DNA from: Prunella strophiata
Lineage: Eukaryota; Chordata; Aves; Passeriformes; Prunellidae
Assembly (NCBI GenBank): GCA_036583965.1
Contig: JAZBQD010000031.1
Location: 372,001 to 436,000, forward strand
Length of the DNA stretch: 64,000 nt
Reading direction: 5' to 3'
Below the pieces are notes generated by a model, which saw nothing but the letters and a program-made list of their open reading frames with translations, made no database searches and had not been told where the DNA came from. Below, one piece after another: positions 36,101-57,036 of the stretch. Positions within the stretch are counted from its first letter, which is position 1, and each line of letters begins with the position of its first letter. Position numbers and translations under genes: made by a program.

Positions 36101-39100
36101 AAGTCCCCAAAGCCATGTGTCCTGCACACAGCTGTCCATGGTGAGGTGGCTTTGCTTTGGAGACCTTCTGCTCCCTCCTCAGCACATGGCACAGCTCATC
36201 CTCTGCTCCCAGTGCCAGCTTTGAGCAAAGAGCTGGTGATCTGGGGGCAGGTGGGAAGGAGGAGAAGGTGGATTCACCCCAAGGGTGATGTTGGTGGGGC
36301 AGCACACATCAGAAAGTGTTGGGGGCAGAGAAGCTGTGGAAGGTTGGAGCCTGGTGGGGCTTGGGCTCTTCTCCCAGGGAACAGGGACAGGATGAGAAGA
36401 AATGGCCTCAAGCTGTTCAAGGGCAGGTTCAGCTTGGATACCAGGTGGAATTTCTTCCTGGGAAGAGTAGTCAGGCATTGGAAGGGGCTGCTCAGGGAGG
36501 TTTGGAGTGCCCATCCCTGAAGGTGTCTGAGGAATTCCTGGATGTGGCACTCAGTGCTCTGGGCTGGTGACAATGTGGGGATTGGGCTCAGCTTGGACTC
36601 AGTGATCTTGCAGGGCTTTTGCAGCCTCAGTCCATCTGAGCAGGAGCACTGATTCCTACAGCCCTGAGGCAGCAGGGGACTGCCCTGCCTGGGGTACTTG
36701 TGGTGCCTGTGAGTATGAGGTGACCTGCTGCAGGTTCCTGTCACCCTGCTGAGCCTCTTCCTCATTTGCTGTGGGACCTCTGTTGCATCCAAATTGCCAA
36801 CTGAGCCTCATTTGTTCATCCTTGCAAATAACATCCTCTTGCTGTTTAAATTGCCTGTGCAATGGCTCTTAGGGGGAAACTCAGAGGAAGTCAGTTAACT
36901 AATTAGCACATTTCTTTAATTAGTTTTGCAGCCTGCAACTCAGCAAGGTGCCTCTGACTTACACAGGGCTTGGTGCCAAGTGTGGCTGCCAGGAGGCATG
37001 AAGGTGACACGCTGATGGCATGGTCACATTCACACAGTGAGGCACACTGAGATAATCTCCATTTAAACACTGTTCCCGGGGGAAGGCTGCACTTCCCTCT
37101 GTAATGAGTTCCTGGAGAGAAGCCTTCTCATCCTTAAATTCACTTCCTCACCACAGACATTCACAGGCAGCACACAGGGACTCCTGAGTGCTGCTCCAGT
37201 CTGAGCACAGCAGCTGGGTGGGGCTGCCCTGCCAGCTCGGGTGTCCTTCCAGGTCACACCATGTCCCTCATTTCCCTGGGGGTGAGCTCAGGCAATCCCA
37301 GGCAGATTTGGCTGCCAGACTATAAAGTGGTCTTGTAAAAATTGTACCTTAATCCTCAAAGGCAGGAGCTCCTTGGCATGTGCTGTGTCCTTGAGAAAAC
37401 CAAGGAGAGAAGGGAATTGAGTGGCACTCTTGTCATAGAGGGCCACAGAGTGTGTTCAGGCCTTCCCTCTGCACTCAGCTTGCCCAGCTGATTCCTCTGG
37501 GAGCCAGAATCCCTCTGAAGCCAGCTCTTCTCTCTGCCAGGTGATTGGGATGCACTACTTCTCCCCTGTTGACAAGATGCAGCTGCTGGAAATCATCACC
37601 ACAGACAAAACCTCCCAGGACACAGCAGCTTCTGCTGTTGCTGTTGGCCTCAAACAGGGCAAAGTGGTCATCGTGGTGAAGGTGAGGGGACACTGCACAT
37701 TGCAGGGGCTGGGTAATAAATAAAGGGGTTTGTGCACTGAGGGGAGGGTGAAACATGTCTGTGGACACATTGGCTACTCCTCTGAGAAGTGAAAAGGGAA
37801 GTCAGAAAGGGGCAAGTGCCCAGGTGATCCTCACATGTCCCTCAGAGCAGGCATGGAAAGCCACCAGGCACACGTGCAGGGCCAGCACGAGGAGCTGGCA
37901 CTCCTGGCCCACACAGCTTCCAGGGCATCCCAGACAGAGCAGTCTGCACAGGACTGTCACCACCTCAGCTCCCTGGCAGGCTGCAAGGACAGAGGGTCAC
38001 TGAGCAGCAACCCTCCCCTGCCTGGCTTAAATCTTCAGGAGAGGGGCAGGAATACATGGAAAAGTGGATTTAGATTGGATATTAGAGAGAAATTCTTCCC
38101 TGTGAGGGTGGGGAGGCCCTGGCACAGGTTGCCCAGAGGAGCTGTGGCTGCCCCATTCCTGGAATTGTCCAAGGCCAGGTTGGACAGGGCTTGAAGCAGC
38201 CTGGGGCACAGGAAGGTGTCCCTGTCTTTTTCCTCATTCCTGAGGTTGCCAGAATGCTGAGCACGTCTCTCCTGCAGTGCTGGGAAAACTGGCTTGTCAG
38301 AAAGTGCTCTGGGCATCTCCAAACACCAGTGGGGACACTGTGCTGCTTCCCTGAGCCTCATCCCAACCTCAGCTGCCTCCCTGAAGGGCAATTTGCAGCT
38401 CATCTGTTGCTTCCTGACTTTGTGGGGAGCAGCAGAGGTGGAAGAACTGGGTTATGCTGGTTTCCCTTGTGCTGAGCACCCTTCCCCTCACCAGCCTGTT
38501 GGGCTTGGTGAAGCAGCAGCCTGCTCTGGACCTGCAGGCACTTGTTTCAAATAAAAACACTGGGATGGGAACTTCCAGGGAGTAGCTTCATGAAGCCTGC
38601 AAACACTGCTAAGCTCTATAGGGGAAAAGACCCCAAACCTATTGTAGCAGTCAGTACTATAGTGTAGCAGATGGGATTTGGGGTGTCTGAAGTGCAGCCT
38701 GGGCTGTGAAGCACAGTTCTGGTGCTGCCAAGAGCTCACCTGCCTCCCTGCTGCACTGCTTTTCCCAGGATGGGCCTGGATTCTACACCACCAGGTGCCT
38801 GGGGCCGATGCTGTCCGAAGTGGTCCGAGTTCTCCAGGTGAGCATCCCCCAAACACTCATGGAAATTGGGTGGGCTCAGCCTGGGTGTGGGCAGGAGAGG
38901 CTGTGGGTCACCAGCCCTGGGTTTTGTGGCTGTCACCAGCCCTGGGCTTTTGTGGCTGTCCCCAGCCTGCTCTTGGCTCCTGTTTGCAGTCACTTAATGG
39001 GGCTGGGCTCTCTGCCCCTCCTCATCCTGAGATCCCATGGCTTTCCCCCTATCCTGCAGGAGGGCATTGACCCAAAGAAAGTGGATGCCATCTCCACGGC

Positions 39101-42100
39101 CTTCGGCTTCCCGGTGGGCGCGGCCACGCTGATTGACGAGGTGGGCGTGGACGTGGCCACCCACGTGGCCGAGGACCTGGGCAAGGCCTTTGGCCAGCGC
39201 TTCGGAGGGGGCAGCATCGACCTCTTCAAGCTCATGGTGCAGAAAGGCTTCTTAGGTGAGCTGCTGAGGTGTTCTCAGCTAAAGAGAGAACATTTCCCCT
39301 CTGCTCTGGGGAAAGCACCAGCATCCATCAGCCTCTCCTGCCCCAGTGGGAGAGCAGCCCTGGGAAGGGGGCAGGAACCCCTCCTGCAGAAGCAGTGGTG
39401 CTGCTGGTCCTCTGGACCTAGAGGAAGGGTCTGGCACAGTGGCAGCATCTTGCCAAGGTGGAGCTGGGTCACTTCCCTGTGCCCCTGCTGAGGCAGCAGA
39501 TCTGTGCTCTGAGGTGCAGAGTGCTGGGAGGATCTGTCAGGAGGAGGAGCAGCACAAAACAAGATCCAAGGTGTCAGGAGGAAACAGGACACGTGCAGGA
39601 GCTGACTTGTCTGCTGTGGTCCCTGCAGGTCGCAAGGCAGGGAAAGGCTTCTACGTGTACCAGGAGGGAGTGAAGAACAGGAGTGTGAATTCTGGCATGG
39701 ATGAGATCTTGGAAAAGTTCAGGGTGCCAGCAAATCCTGACGTGTGAGTACCTGAGTGTGAGGGAAGGCTGGGGCTGGCTCCTGCCCTGCCCAGCTCCTT
39801 GTGCCCTGAGCAGCAGCACAAGGTGCATCAGGTGGCACTTGAGGGGCATGGTGCTCCAGGGCTGGAGCCCCTCTGCCATGGAGCCAGGCTGGCAGAGCTG
39901 GATGTGTCCAGCCTGGAGAGGAGAAGGATCCAGGGAGAGCTCAGAGCCCCTGGCAGGGCCTGAAGGGGCTCCAGGAGAGCTGCAGAGGGACTGGGGACAA
40001 GGCCTGGAGGGACAGGACCCAGGGAATGGCTCCCACTGCCAGAGGGCAGGGATGGATGGGATATTGGGAATGAGGAATTGTTCCCTGGCAGGGTGGGCAG
40101 GCCCTGGCACAGGGTGCCCAGAGCAGCTGTGGCTGCCTCTGGATCCCTGGAAGATCTCTGGGGCTTGGAGCAACCTGAGATAGTGGAAGGTGTCCCTGTC
40201 CATGGCAGGGGTGGCACTGGATGGACTTTAAGGTCCCTTCCCACACAAATTCTGTCATTCCATGACATTGATGAACACAGAGGCTGATCAATCCTTTGCT
40301 TTTATTCCAAATCCATCTGGACACAATCCTGGGTGCCATGCTCCAGGAAACCCTGCTTGGGCACAGAGGTTGGACTAGAGGAGCCCCAGTGGTCCCTTTC
40401 CAATCTCAGCCATTCCCTGGTTCTTAGTGCCTGCTTCAGGACACATCACAGAGCTTAGCCCTGATCCTCACACTCCCAGGGAGCCCATTCCCACCCCTGG
40501 CCTGGCTCTGTGTCCCCACCTGTGCTGTCCCTGTCCCTGCCCAGCCCTCACAGCTTCTGTCCCACAGCTGCTCCGACCATGACATCCAGATGCGCCTGGT
40601 GACGCGGTTTGTCAACGAGGCAGCCATGTGCCTGCAGGAGGGCATCCTCAGCAACCCCGTGGAGGGGGACATCGGGGCTGTCTTCGGCCTGGGCTTCCCC
40701 CCCTGCCTGGGAGGTGAGTGCTCCACGCTGGCCTTTGGGCTCCAAGGCTCCCCAGGGGCTGCAGCCTTGTGGCAAGGCCAGGTTTGAGCTGCAACCTAAG
40801 GAATTGGCCTCAAGCTGCATCAGGGAGGGTGTAGGTTGGATGTAATTGGGAATATAAAGGGAATAATTGGATATAATGGGAATAATTCCAGGCTGTCCAG
40901 CCCTGGCACAGCTGTGCAGAGCACAAAATTTTCCCTTTTAAATCCCCATGCCTGGAGGGATTTAAAAGCCCTGTGCATGTGGCACTTGGGGACATGGGTT
41001 AGTGGTAGTCTTGGCACTGCTGAGGAATGTTTGGGCTCAATAGTCTCAAAGGGCTTTTCCACCCCAAATAATTCCATGATTCTTATGCTGTCTCCTGTCT
41101 CTGCTGCTGGAGTTCACCAAGGGCTCTTGGACCTGAAGTGGTGCTTCTGCCATGTGCCTGGTGCTTTCCCTCCTTGAGCCATGTGCAGATTGAGGGAGCA
41201 GCCCCAAGGGACTTCTTACAAAGGCCTGGAGGGACATGACAATGGGGAATGGCTTCCCACGGTTAGACAGGATATTGGGAAGGAATTCTTCCCTGTGAGG
41301 GTGGGCAGGCCCTGGCACAGGGTGCCCAGAGCAGCTGTGGCTGCCCCTGGATCCCTGGCAGTGCCCAAGGCCAGGTTGGACAGGGCTTGGAGCATCCTGG
41401 GATAGTGGGAGGTGGTGAGACTTGCCAGGGGTGAGACTGGATGGGCTTTGAGGTCCCTTCCCACTGAAACCATCCATGATTCCATGATTACCCATGTCCC
41501 AGCCTGTCCCCAGCCCTCGAGTGCCTCTGCCCAGCTCAGGTGAGCAGGGAGCAGAGTCCCTGGTGAGAGACTGGGGGTGTCTCCTCTGGAGAAGGATGAA
41601 TGGAACAAAGCCGTTGCTTCTGGATGCTGGGCAGGCACCTTGGTGCTTCTACTTCCCTGTCCCTGCCGTGTCCCTGTCCCTGCCGTGTCCCTGTCCCCCA
41701 TGTCCCTGTCACAGCCATGTCCCTGTCCCTGCCATGTCCCTGTCACAGCCGTGTCCATGTCCCCACTGTGTCCCTGTCACAGCCATATCCCTGTCCCCGA
41801 CGTGTCCATGTTCCTGCCATGTCTGTGTCCCTGTCCCCCCATGTCCCTGTCCCTGCCGTGTCCCTGTCACAGCTGTGTCCATGTCCCCACTGTGTCACTG
41901 TCACAGCCATGTCCCTGTCCCTCCATGTCCATGTCCCTGCCATATCTGTGTCCCTGTCACAGCCATGTCCCTGTCCCTGCCGTGTCCCTGTCCCTGCCAT
42001 GTCTGTGTCCCTGTCCCCCCATGTCCCTGTCCCTGCCATGTCCCTGTCACAGCCGTGTCCATGTCCCCACTGTGTCCCTGTCACTGCCGTGTCCCTGTCC

Positions 42101-43083
42101 CCCCATGTCCATATCCCTGCCATGTCTATGTCCCTGTCACAGCTGTGTCCCTGTCCCCACTGTGTCCCTGTCATTGCTGTGTCCCTGTCCCCACTGTATC
42201 CATGTCCCTGTCCCCACTGTGTCCCTGTCCTCACCGTGTCCATGTCCCTGCCATGTTCATGTCCCTGTCACAGCTGTGTCCCTGTCCCCACTGTGTCCAT
42301 GTCCCTGCCATGTCTATGTCCCTGTCCCTGCCATGTCCCTGTCCCCACTGTGTCCCTGTCCCTGCCGTGTCCCTGTCCCCCCATGTCCATGTCCCTGCCA
42401 TGTCTGTGTCCCTGTCACAGCCATGTCCCTGTCACAGCTGTGTCCCTGTCCTCACCGTGTCCACGTCCCTGCCGTGTCTGTGTCCTTGTCCCTGCCATGT
42501 CCCTGTCCCCACTGTGTCCCTGTCCCTGCTGTATCCATGTCCCTGTCCCTGCCATGTCCCTGTCCCTGCCATGTCCCTGTCCCCACCATGTCCCTGTCAC
42601 AGCCGTGTCCCTGTCCCTGCCATGTCCCTCTCCCTGTCCCTGTCACAGCCGTGTCCCTGTCCCTGCCATGTCCCTGTCCCTGTCATGTCCCTGTCCCTGC
42701 CATGTCCCTCTCCCTGTCCCTGTCACAGCTGTGTCCCTGTCCCTGCCATGTCCCTCTCCCTGTCCCTGTCACAGCTGTGTCCCTGTCCCTGCCATGTCCC
42801 TGTCCCTGTCGTGTCCCTGTCCCTGCCATGTCCCTCTCCCTGTCCCTGTCACAGCTGTGTCCCTGTCCCTGTCATGTCCCTGTCCCTGCCATGTCCCTCT
42901 CCCTGTCCCTGTCACAGCCGTGTCCCTGTCCCCACAGGTCCCTTCAGGTTCGCAGACTCCTACGGCGCCCGGCAGCTGGTGGACAAACTGCGCAAGTACG
43001 AGGCCGTGTACGGCAGCCAGTTCACACCGTGCCAGCTGCTGCTGGACCACGCGAACAACCCCAGCAAGAAATTCCACCAGTGA
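30014..43083 (+). CDS. HADHA: Trifunctional enzyme subunit alpha, mitochondrial (exons 9-20; 5' part missing)
   Basis: HADHA is the alpha subunit of the mitochondrial trifunctional protein. It carries long-chain enoyl-CoA hydratase (N-terminal) and 3-hydroxyacyl-CoA dehydrogenase (C-terminal) activities of beta-oxidation and pairs with HADHB at the inner membrane. Coding exons seen: 30014-30131, 31062-31118, 33705-33814, 34066-34200, 34820-34991, 36011-36098, 37541-37681, 38769-38837, 39060-39255, 39629-39743, 40568-40713, 42938-43083. Lengths equal human exons 9-20 (about residues 267-763) except exon 9 (118 vs 119) and exon 14 (88 vs 87). The NAD-binding GAGLMG, HYFSP (catalytic His498, human numbering) and LLEIITT (Glu510) motifs are intact. 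Exons 1-8, with the hydratase core and transit peptide, are absent because of the gap. Exons 9 and 14 carry indels that break the frame as written. GC-rich exons 17, 19 and 20 contrast with AT-richer exons 10-15. Confidence 0.96.
30132..31061 (+). other. HADHA: HADHA intron 9 with an AT-rich block
   Basis: Intronic. The segment 30485-30690 is very AT-rich with AATAATAATTAT and TACATAA repeats, partly inverted (AATACTTTAGC near AATTAATACTTTATG). No other feature. Confidence 0.7.
31062..31118 (+). CDS. HADHA: HADHA exon 10
   Basis: 57 nt, phase 0-0, encoding [19 protein letters not shown]. Acceptor TTTTGGATTAG, donor GTAAGG. It belongs to the linker between the hydratase and dehydrogenase regions. 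Confidence 0.95.
31185..31605. mobile_element. Possible LTR or other dispersed repeat in HADHA intron 10
   Basis: A roughly 420-base block starting GAATAAAGTGGATTTTTATT (AATAAA near its start) has a composition unlike the flanking intron. This is compatible with an antisense or degraded LTR or another bird repeat. No open frame, and borders are uncertain. Confidence 0.3.
31630..31738 (-). mobile_element. CR1 LINE 3' fragment, minus orientation
   Basis: CACCCCCTGCCATGGGCAGG followed by GCTCCAAGCCCCATCCAGCC and TGGCCTTGGGCAC, the reverse of the CR1 3' text found in the other copies. Confidence 0.75.
31739..33044 (+). other. HADHA: HADHA intron 10, unique part
   Basis: About 1.3 kb without tandem repeats or recognisable exons; several short ORFs only. 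Confidence 0.6.
33045..33560 (-). mobile_element. CR1 LINE fragment, minus orientation, longer copy
   Basis: Begins AATCATCAAATCCCAGAATG (CR1 3' end) and GGGACCTTAAAGCCCATCC, then extends further 5' than most copies: CTCCTGGAGCCCCTTCAGGC, GAGCATCTCCATGGCCTCC, CAGCAGCTCCAGCTCCTTGT. Non-coding and truncated. It ends about 145 bases before HADHA exon 11. Confidence 0.85.
33705..33814 (+). CDS. HADHA: HADHA exon 11
   Basis: 110 nt, phase 0 to 2. Encodes [20 protein letters not shown] and continues to the QKEVK junction. Acceptor CTTTCTTCCAG, donor GTAAGT. Confidence 0.96.
34066..34200 (+). CDS. HADHA: HADHA exon 12 (NAD-binding loop)
   Basis: 135 nt. Encodes [20 protein letters not shown], the glycine-rich Rossmann dinucleotide-binding loop of the 3-hydroxyacyl-CoA dehydrogenase domain. 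Acceptor CCTTCTTGCAG, donor GTATGT. Confidence 0.97.
34483..34570. repeat. Three-copy 28-bp repeat in HADHA intron 12
   Basis: TTCCAGGGTTTTCTTCCTGG GTTTCA occurs three times in tandem with one T-to-A variant and a decayed last unit. Pyrimidine-rich. Confidence 0.85.
34820..34991 (+). CDS. HADHA: HADHA exon 13
   Basis: 172 nt. Encodes the dehydrogenase segment including [19 protein letters not shown] and [19 protein letters not shown]. Acceptor GTCCCTCCCTAG, donor GTGAGT. The intron that follows holds the acceptor array at 35571-36010. Confidence 0.97.
35571..36010 (+). repeat. 42-bp minisatellite of duplicated splice acceptors, HADHA intron 13
   Basis: Eleven units directly abutting exon 14. 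Each starts GTGATCCCTGCTCACTGT (the first bases of exon 14) and ends GTCCCCTCCCAG (its splice acceptor). Most units are 42 bp; three are 35 bp. The nearest upstream units start at 35969 and 35927. A 42-bp unit read in the exon 14 frame has no stop and would add 14 residues (VIPAHCLxSLVPSQ type) if an upstream acceptor were used. Confidence 0.95.
36011..36098 (+). CDS. HADHA: HADHA exon 14 with a one-base insertion
   Basis: 88 nt where 87 are expected. The exon opens GTGATCCCATGCTCACTG, while every upstream array copy reads GTGATCCCTGCTCACTG; the extra A is at 36019. As written the frame hits TAA within 11 codons. Ignoring that base the exon reads [18 protein letters not shown] and on to KRPEK, matching the family. 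Acceptor CCCCTCCCAG, donor GTAAGT. Confidence 0.9.
36355..36625 (+). mobile_element. CR1 LINE 3' fragment
   Basis: CR1 phrases in order: GGACAGGATGAGAAGAAATG, GGTGGAATTTCTTCCTGGGA, GGAGTGCCCATCCCTGAAGG and GAATTCCTGGATGTGGCACT. Plus orientation, in HADHA intron 14. Confidence 0.88.
37541..37681 (+). CDS. HADHA: HADHA exon 15 (catalytic His/Glu)
   Basis: 141 nt, phase 0-0. Encodes [20 protein letters not shown], carrying the catalytic histidine (His498 in human) and Glu510, the residue altered in the common human LCHAD deficiency allele. Both are conserved here. Acceptor TCTCTGCCAG, donor GTGAGG. Confidence 0.97.
38030..38245 (+). mobile_element. CR1 LINE 3' fragment
   Basis: GATTGGATATTAGAGAGAAA, TTCTTCCCTGTGAGGGTGGG and CCCAGAGGAGCTGTGGCTGC in order. 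Plus orientation, in HADHA intron 15. Confidence 0.9.
38769..38837 (+). CDS. HADHA: HADHA exon 16
   Basis: 69 nt, encoding [19 protein letters not shown] and RVLQ. Acceptor GCTTTTCCCAG, donor GTGAGC. Confidence 0.97.
39060..39255 (+). CDS. HADHA: HADHA exon 17
   Basis: 196 nt, encoding [20 protein letters not shown], then [20 protein letters not shown] and ending KGFLG. Clearly higher third-position GC than exons 10-15. Acceptor CCTATCCTGCAG, donor GTGAGC. Confidence 0.97.
39629..39743 (+). CDS. HADHA: HADHA exon 18
   Basis: 115 nt, encoding [20 protein letters not shown] and the following linker to NPDV. Acceptor GTCCCTGCAG, donor GTGAGT. Confidence 0.96.
39880..40278 (+). mobile_element. 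CR1 LINE 3' fragment, longer copy
   Basis: Starts around GGCAGAGCTGGATGTGTCCA, AGCCTGGAGAGGAGAAGG, then CCAGGAGAGCTGCAGAGGGA and AATTGTTCCCTGGCAGGGTG, and ends GGTCCCTTCCCACACAAATT. Plus orientation, HADHA intron 18. Confidence 0.88.
40568..40713 (+). CDS. HADHA: HADHA exon 19
   Basis: 146 nt, encoding [20 protein letters not shown] and [16 protein letters not shown]. Acceptor TCTGTCCCACAG, donor GTGAGT. The following intron contains the 1.3-kb TGTCCCTG array. Confidence 0.97.
40798..41088 (+). mobile_element. CR1 LINE 3' fragment
   Basis: GGAATTGGCCTCAAGCTGCA, GGAGGGATTTAAAAGCCC, GTGGCACTTGGGGACATGGG and GGGCTTTTCCACCCCAAATA, ending in the CCATGATTCTT tail. Plus orientation. Confidence 0.88.
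41210..41495 (+). mobile_element. CR1 LINE 3' fragment
   Basis: GGCCTGGAGGGACATGACAA, TTCTTCCCTGTGAGGGTGGG and GCCCAAGGCCAGGTTGGACA, ending CATCCATGATTCCATGATTA. Plus orientation, HADHA intron 19. Confidence 0.88.
41650..42930 (+). repeat. TGTCCCTG minisatellite abutting the HADHA exon 20 acceptor
   Basis: Six-base steps (TGTCCC, TGTCAC, TGCCAT) combine into units such as TGTCCCTGTCACAGCCG and TGTCCCTGTCCCCACTG. The array runs 1.3 kb up to the acceptor of exon 20 (GTCCCTGTCCCCACAG). Many units contain pyrimidine tract + CACAG, so they resemble weak acceptors. At about 42.62-42.91 kb higher-order copies of roughly 60 bp are visible. Confidence 0.95.
42938..43083 (+). CDS. HADHA: HADHA exon 20, C-terminus and stop
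   Basis: 146 nt ending in TGA at 43081-43083. Encodes [20 protein letters not shown] through to the basic KKFHQ tail. The acceptor (CTGTCCCCACAG) is contiguous with the upstream minisatellite and seems to be its terminal unit. Confidence 0.97.
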
Positions 43084-43485
43084 GGTGGCCTGGTGACACC
43101 CAACAGCTCCTCCAGCCAGCCCCGGCTCCCCACAACACCCCATTCTCCATAGGTTAATCTCCAAAGCTCCCGGGGGAGGAAGGGAAGGAAGGAAAGAAAG
43201 AAAGAAAGAAGAAAGGAAGGAAGGAAGGAGGGGGGCAGCAGGTTGCCTCATGGCTTGTAGTCATTTCAAGTGCCTTACCAGCCACTGTGAGTTGGGTACT
43301 TCCGTCCCATGCCAGCCTGGGCCTGGGGGCTCCATGCTGGGGGAGGGAATTCCTGCTGCCTTTGCCTCCAGAGCCGTGGCCTCCAGAGCTCCCAGTCTGG
43401 CCAGTAGCATCCAGCTTGTGGCTGGAGCCGAGGCCTTGCCTTTTCATCAATATCCACCAAAATAAAGCCCCATCTCCTGGGTTTG
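43084..43485 (+). terminator. HADHA: HADHA 3' UTR and polyadenylation signal
   Basis: About 400 bases from the stop to just past AATAAA at 43461-43466, the first good signal after the stop. A purine microsatellite (GGAA/GAAA units) lies at 43170-43232 within the UTR. Confidence 0.8.
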
Positions 43486-44215
43486 GACTCCTGCTTCTCC
43501 TCCCATCTCCCTGAGGGAACAGCTCCAGTGGGGATTGACTGGTTCAGGCCCTGGGGTCCTGTCCATGGTGTGCTGGGTCTCTTGGAGGGTGTCTTGGGTT
43601 GATAAGGAAGTGAGGTTTTCAGGAAGTTGTAGCCAAAGCTAATCAGGAGTGAGATTTAAATATTGGCACCTGAGGTGGTTACTCATAACAGGGGCAGGAT
43701 GGCAGCAGTGCAGGACACAGCAGTGTCACCTCTGCCATCACTCAGGGGCACTGAGGAGCCTCCAGCTCTCTGCCACGGGGTGATCCTGGCAGGTGATCCT
43801 GGCAGATGGACCTGCCTGTAATTGCAGCTCGAGCAGCCAAAGGCCAGAGGGGGCCCCCCCGTGGGGAGAGATCAAGTTAAACTAAAAGGCTTTAAATCTC
43901 TGGGCACCTGTCACTGGCCTGGCCCCCCCTCCCTGGCTTCCTTTCCAGCTTCCAGCCATTTTCCTGCTCCCTGGCAGGCCTTGGGCCATGGCTGAACCCT
44001 GCTGCTCTTCATGTCACCTCTCCCTGTCTTTCAAAGCTCCCAGACCAAACTTGGGCCAAGACATCATCTCATCTGCCTCTGCTGAGTGCTGGGGGAGGCA
44101 CGGGGCTGGTAATCCCTTCCCAAGAGATGGGAAGGGTCTGCAAGGAGGGGAGAGACCCCTCAGAGCATCAGTCCTCCCCTGTCCCCTCCTCCCCAAGCAA
44201 AGGCCTTCTCTGGGG
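43486..44215. other. HADHA-GAREM2 tail-to-tail intergenic region
   Basis: About 730 bases between the plus-strand AATAAA of HADHA and the minus-strand AATAAA of GAREM2. Unique sequence, no repeat array or gene seen. Confidence 0.7.
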
Positions 44216-44450
44216 GCTCATTACTCTCCCGTACATTTATTATGCTAATCCACAAGGATTAAGTTAAACCAGCCGACGCAAAATCCAGTGTTTTCCAGCC
44301 CGTTGGGGCCAAAATTACTGTCCAGTGTTAAATCGGGGAGGGGGGGAGGGCTGGGCAATGGGGGAGGAGAACCTGCAGCATCAGAGAGGGACGGGAGCGG
44401 GGCCACCCAGAGCCGTGCTCCGGGTGACTTTGGGGACCCCCGGCGTGGCA
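44215..44450 (-). terminator. GAREM2: GAREM2 3' UTR and polyadenylation signal
   Basis: The minus-strand AATAAA corresponds to TTTATT at 44236-44241. The UTR from the stop at 44451 is only about 220 bases. Confidence 0.7.
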
Positions 44451-55405
<10,955 letters not shown>

Positions 55406-56751
55406 CGCATCGCGGCTCAGGCCGCCCCGGGCCGTGCTTCCCATCGCGCCCGCCGCCGGGGCCGGGCCGGGCCGGGGGGCGGGGGGCGGCGGGAGCGGGG
55501 CAGGAGGAGCCGCCCCCCGCCCGCCCCGTCCCCTCCTGCCCGCCCGCCCCGCAGGCGGAACCCCCCCCCGGCGTTGGCGGGGAGGCGGCGCGGCGGGGAC
55601 CCCCCCCGTGCGGGGCACCCCGGCGGGACCCGGGCATCCCCCTGGGGACCGGGCATCCCCCCCTGCCCGGGCATCCCCCCCTGCCCGGGCATCCCCCTCG
55701 GGACCGGGCATCCCCCTCGGGGACACGGGCATCCCCCCCTGCCCGGGCATCCCCCCCAGGGCCGGGCATCCCCCCCCGGCGGGGCCGCTCCGGGGGTTGT
55801 CCCGGGGGGGACGCGCTGCCCCGCGCGGGGGCGGCTCCGCCGCGCCATCGGGGTCAGGGGGGCTCTAGCCCCGGCTCCCACCAGGGTCCGGGGGGCTAAG
55901 CCACCGGCTATCCACAGGGTACGGGGGGCTCAGACCCGGCTCACCCCAGGGTCCGGGGGGCTCAGCCCCGGCTCTCCCCGGGGTCCGGGGGCTCAGCCCC
56001 GGCTCCCCCCAGGGTCCGGGGGGCTCAGCCCCGGCTCGCCCCGGCTCGTCCGGGGGTTCGGGTCTCTCTGACCGCGGGGGAACGGGGCGGGGGCGCCGCT
56101 GGGACCCTCCCCCATCCCGTCCCGCTGCCCGGGAGCTGCCGGGGGGTCCCAAGCGGGGCTGCGGGGAGCACAAGGGACCAGAGGGGGAGCGGGGGGACCC
56201 CGATGCCGCCCCACACCCCGATGTCCCGGCCGGGACGCCCCGACCCGGCGCTGCCGCACAGACGCGGAGAGCAAATGGCACCGGGAGAGGGGGCCGGGGA
56301 CTTCCCTCGGCAGCGACATCGCCGTCGCCCCGAGCGGGGACTCCGCACCCGGGGGACTCCCGGCCACCCTGAGCGGGGGACACCGGAGCCGGCGGTCCCC
56401 GCACCCCTCGGTCACTCACAGCCCGGTCCCCCTCGTCCGGGCCCCCCCTCCCCGGCTGGAGACTCCGCTGGAGACTGGGCTGAGGAGGATGAAGGAGTGG
56501 AGGAAGCCGCGAGTGCCTGCAGGGCCAGTGCCCGGCCCTGGGGAGGTGTCACCGTGTGCTGTCCCCTGCCCCGGTCACTGTCCCCCAGGCCAAGCACAAG
56601 GGGAGGCTGCTGGACAGGGAAGGAGCAGGGATGGGATGGAGCAGAGGTGGAACAGCGAAAAGGGTGAAGCAGGAGCAGGGAAGGAGCAGGGAAAGGGAGG
56701 GAACAGCTGTAGGGAAGGAGAAGGGACAGGGAAGGGCAGGTATGGAACAGA

Positions 56752-57036
56752 GCAGGGATGGGGATGGAGCCGGGATGGTGGAGCTGGGATGGTGGAGCTG
56801 GGATGGGGATGGAGCTGGGATGGGGATGGAACTGGGATGGTGGAGCTGGGATGGGGATGGAGCCGGGATGGTGGAGCTGGGATGGGGATGGAGCTGGGAT
56901 GGGGATGGAGCCGGGATGGTGGAGCTGGGATGGTGGAGCTGGGATGGTGGAGCTGGGATGGGAATGGAGCCTAGATGGGGATGGAGCCGGGATGGGGATG
57001 GAGCCCAGATGGGGATGGAGCCCAGATGGGGACAGC
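56752..57036. repeat. GGTGGAGCTGGGATGG minisatellite
   Basis: Alternating GATGGTGGAGCTGGGATG and GGGATGGGGATGGAGCTGG units of 15-18 bp, followed by a short (AGC)n-(GGA)n tract at 57046-57087. Confidence 0.92.
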
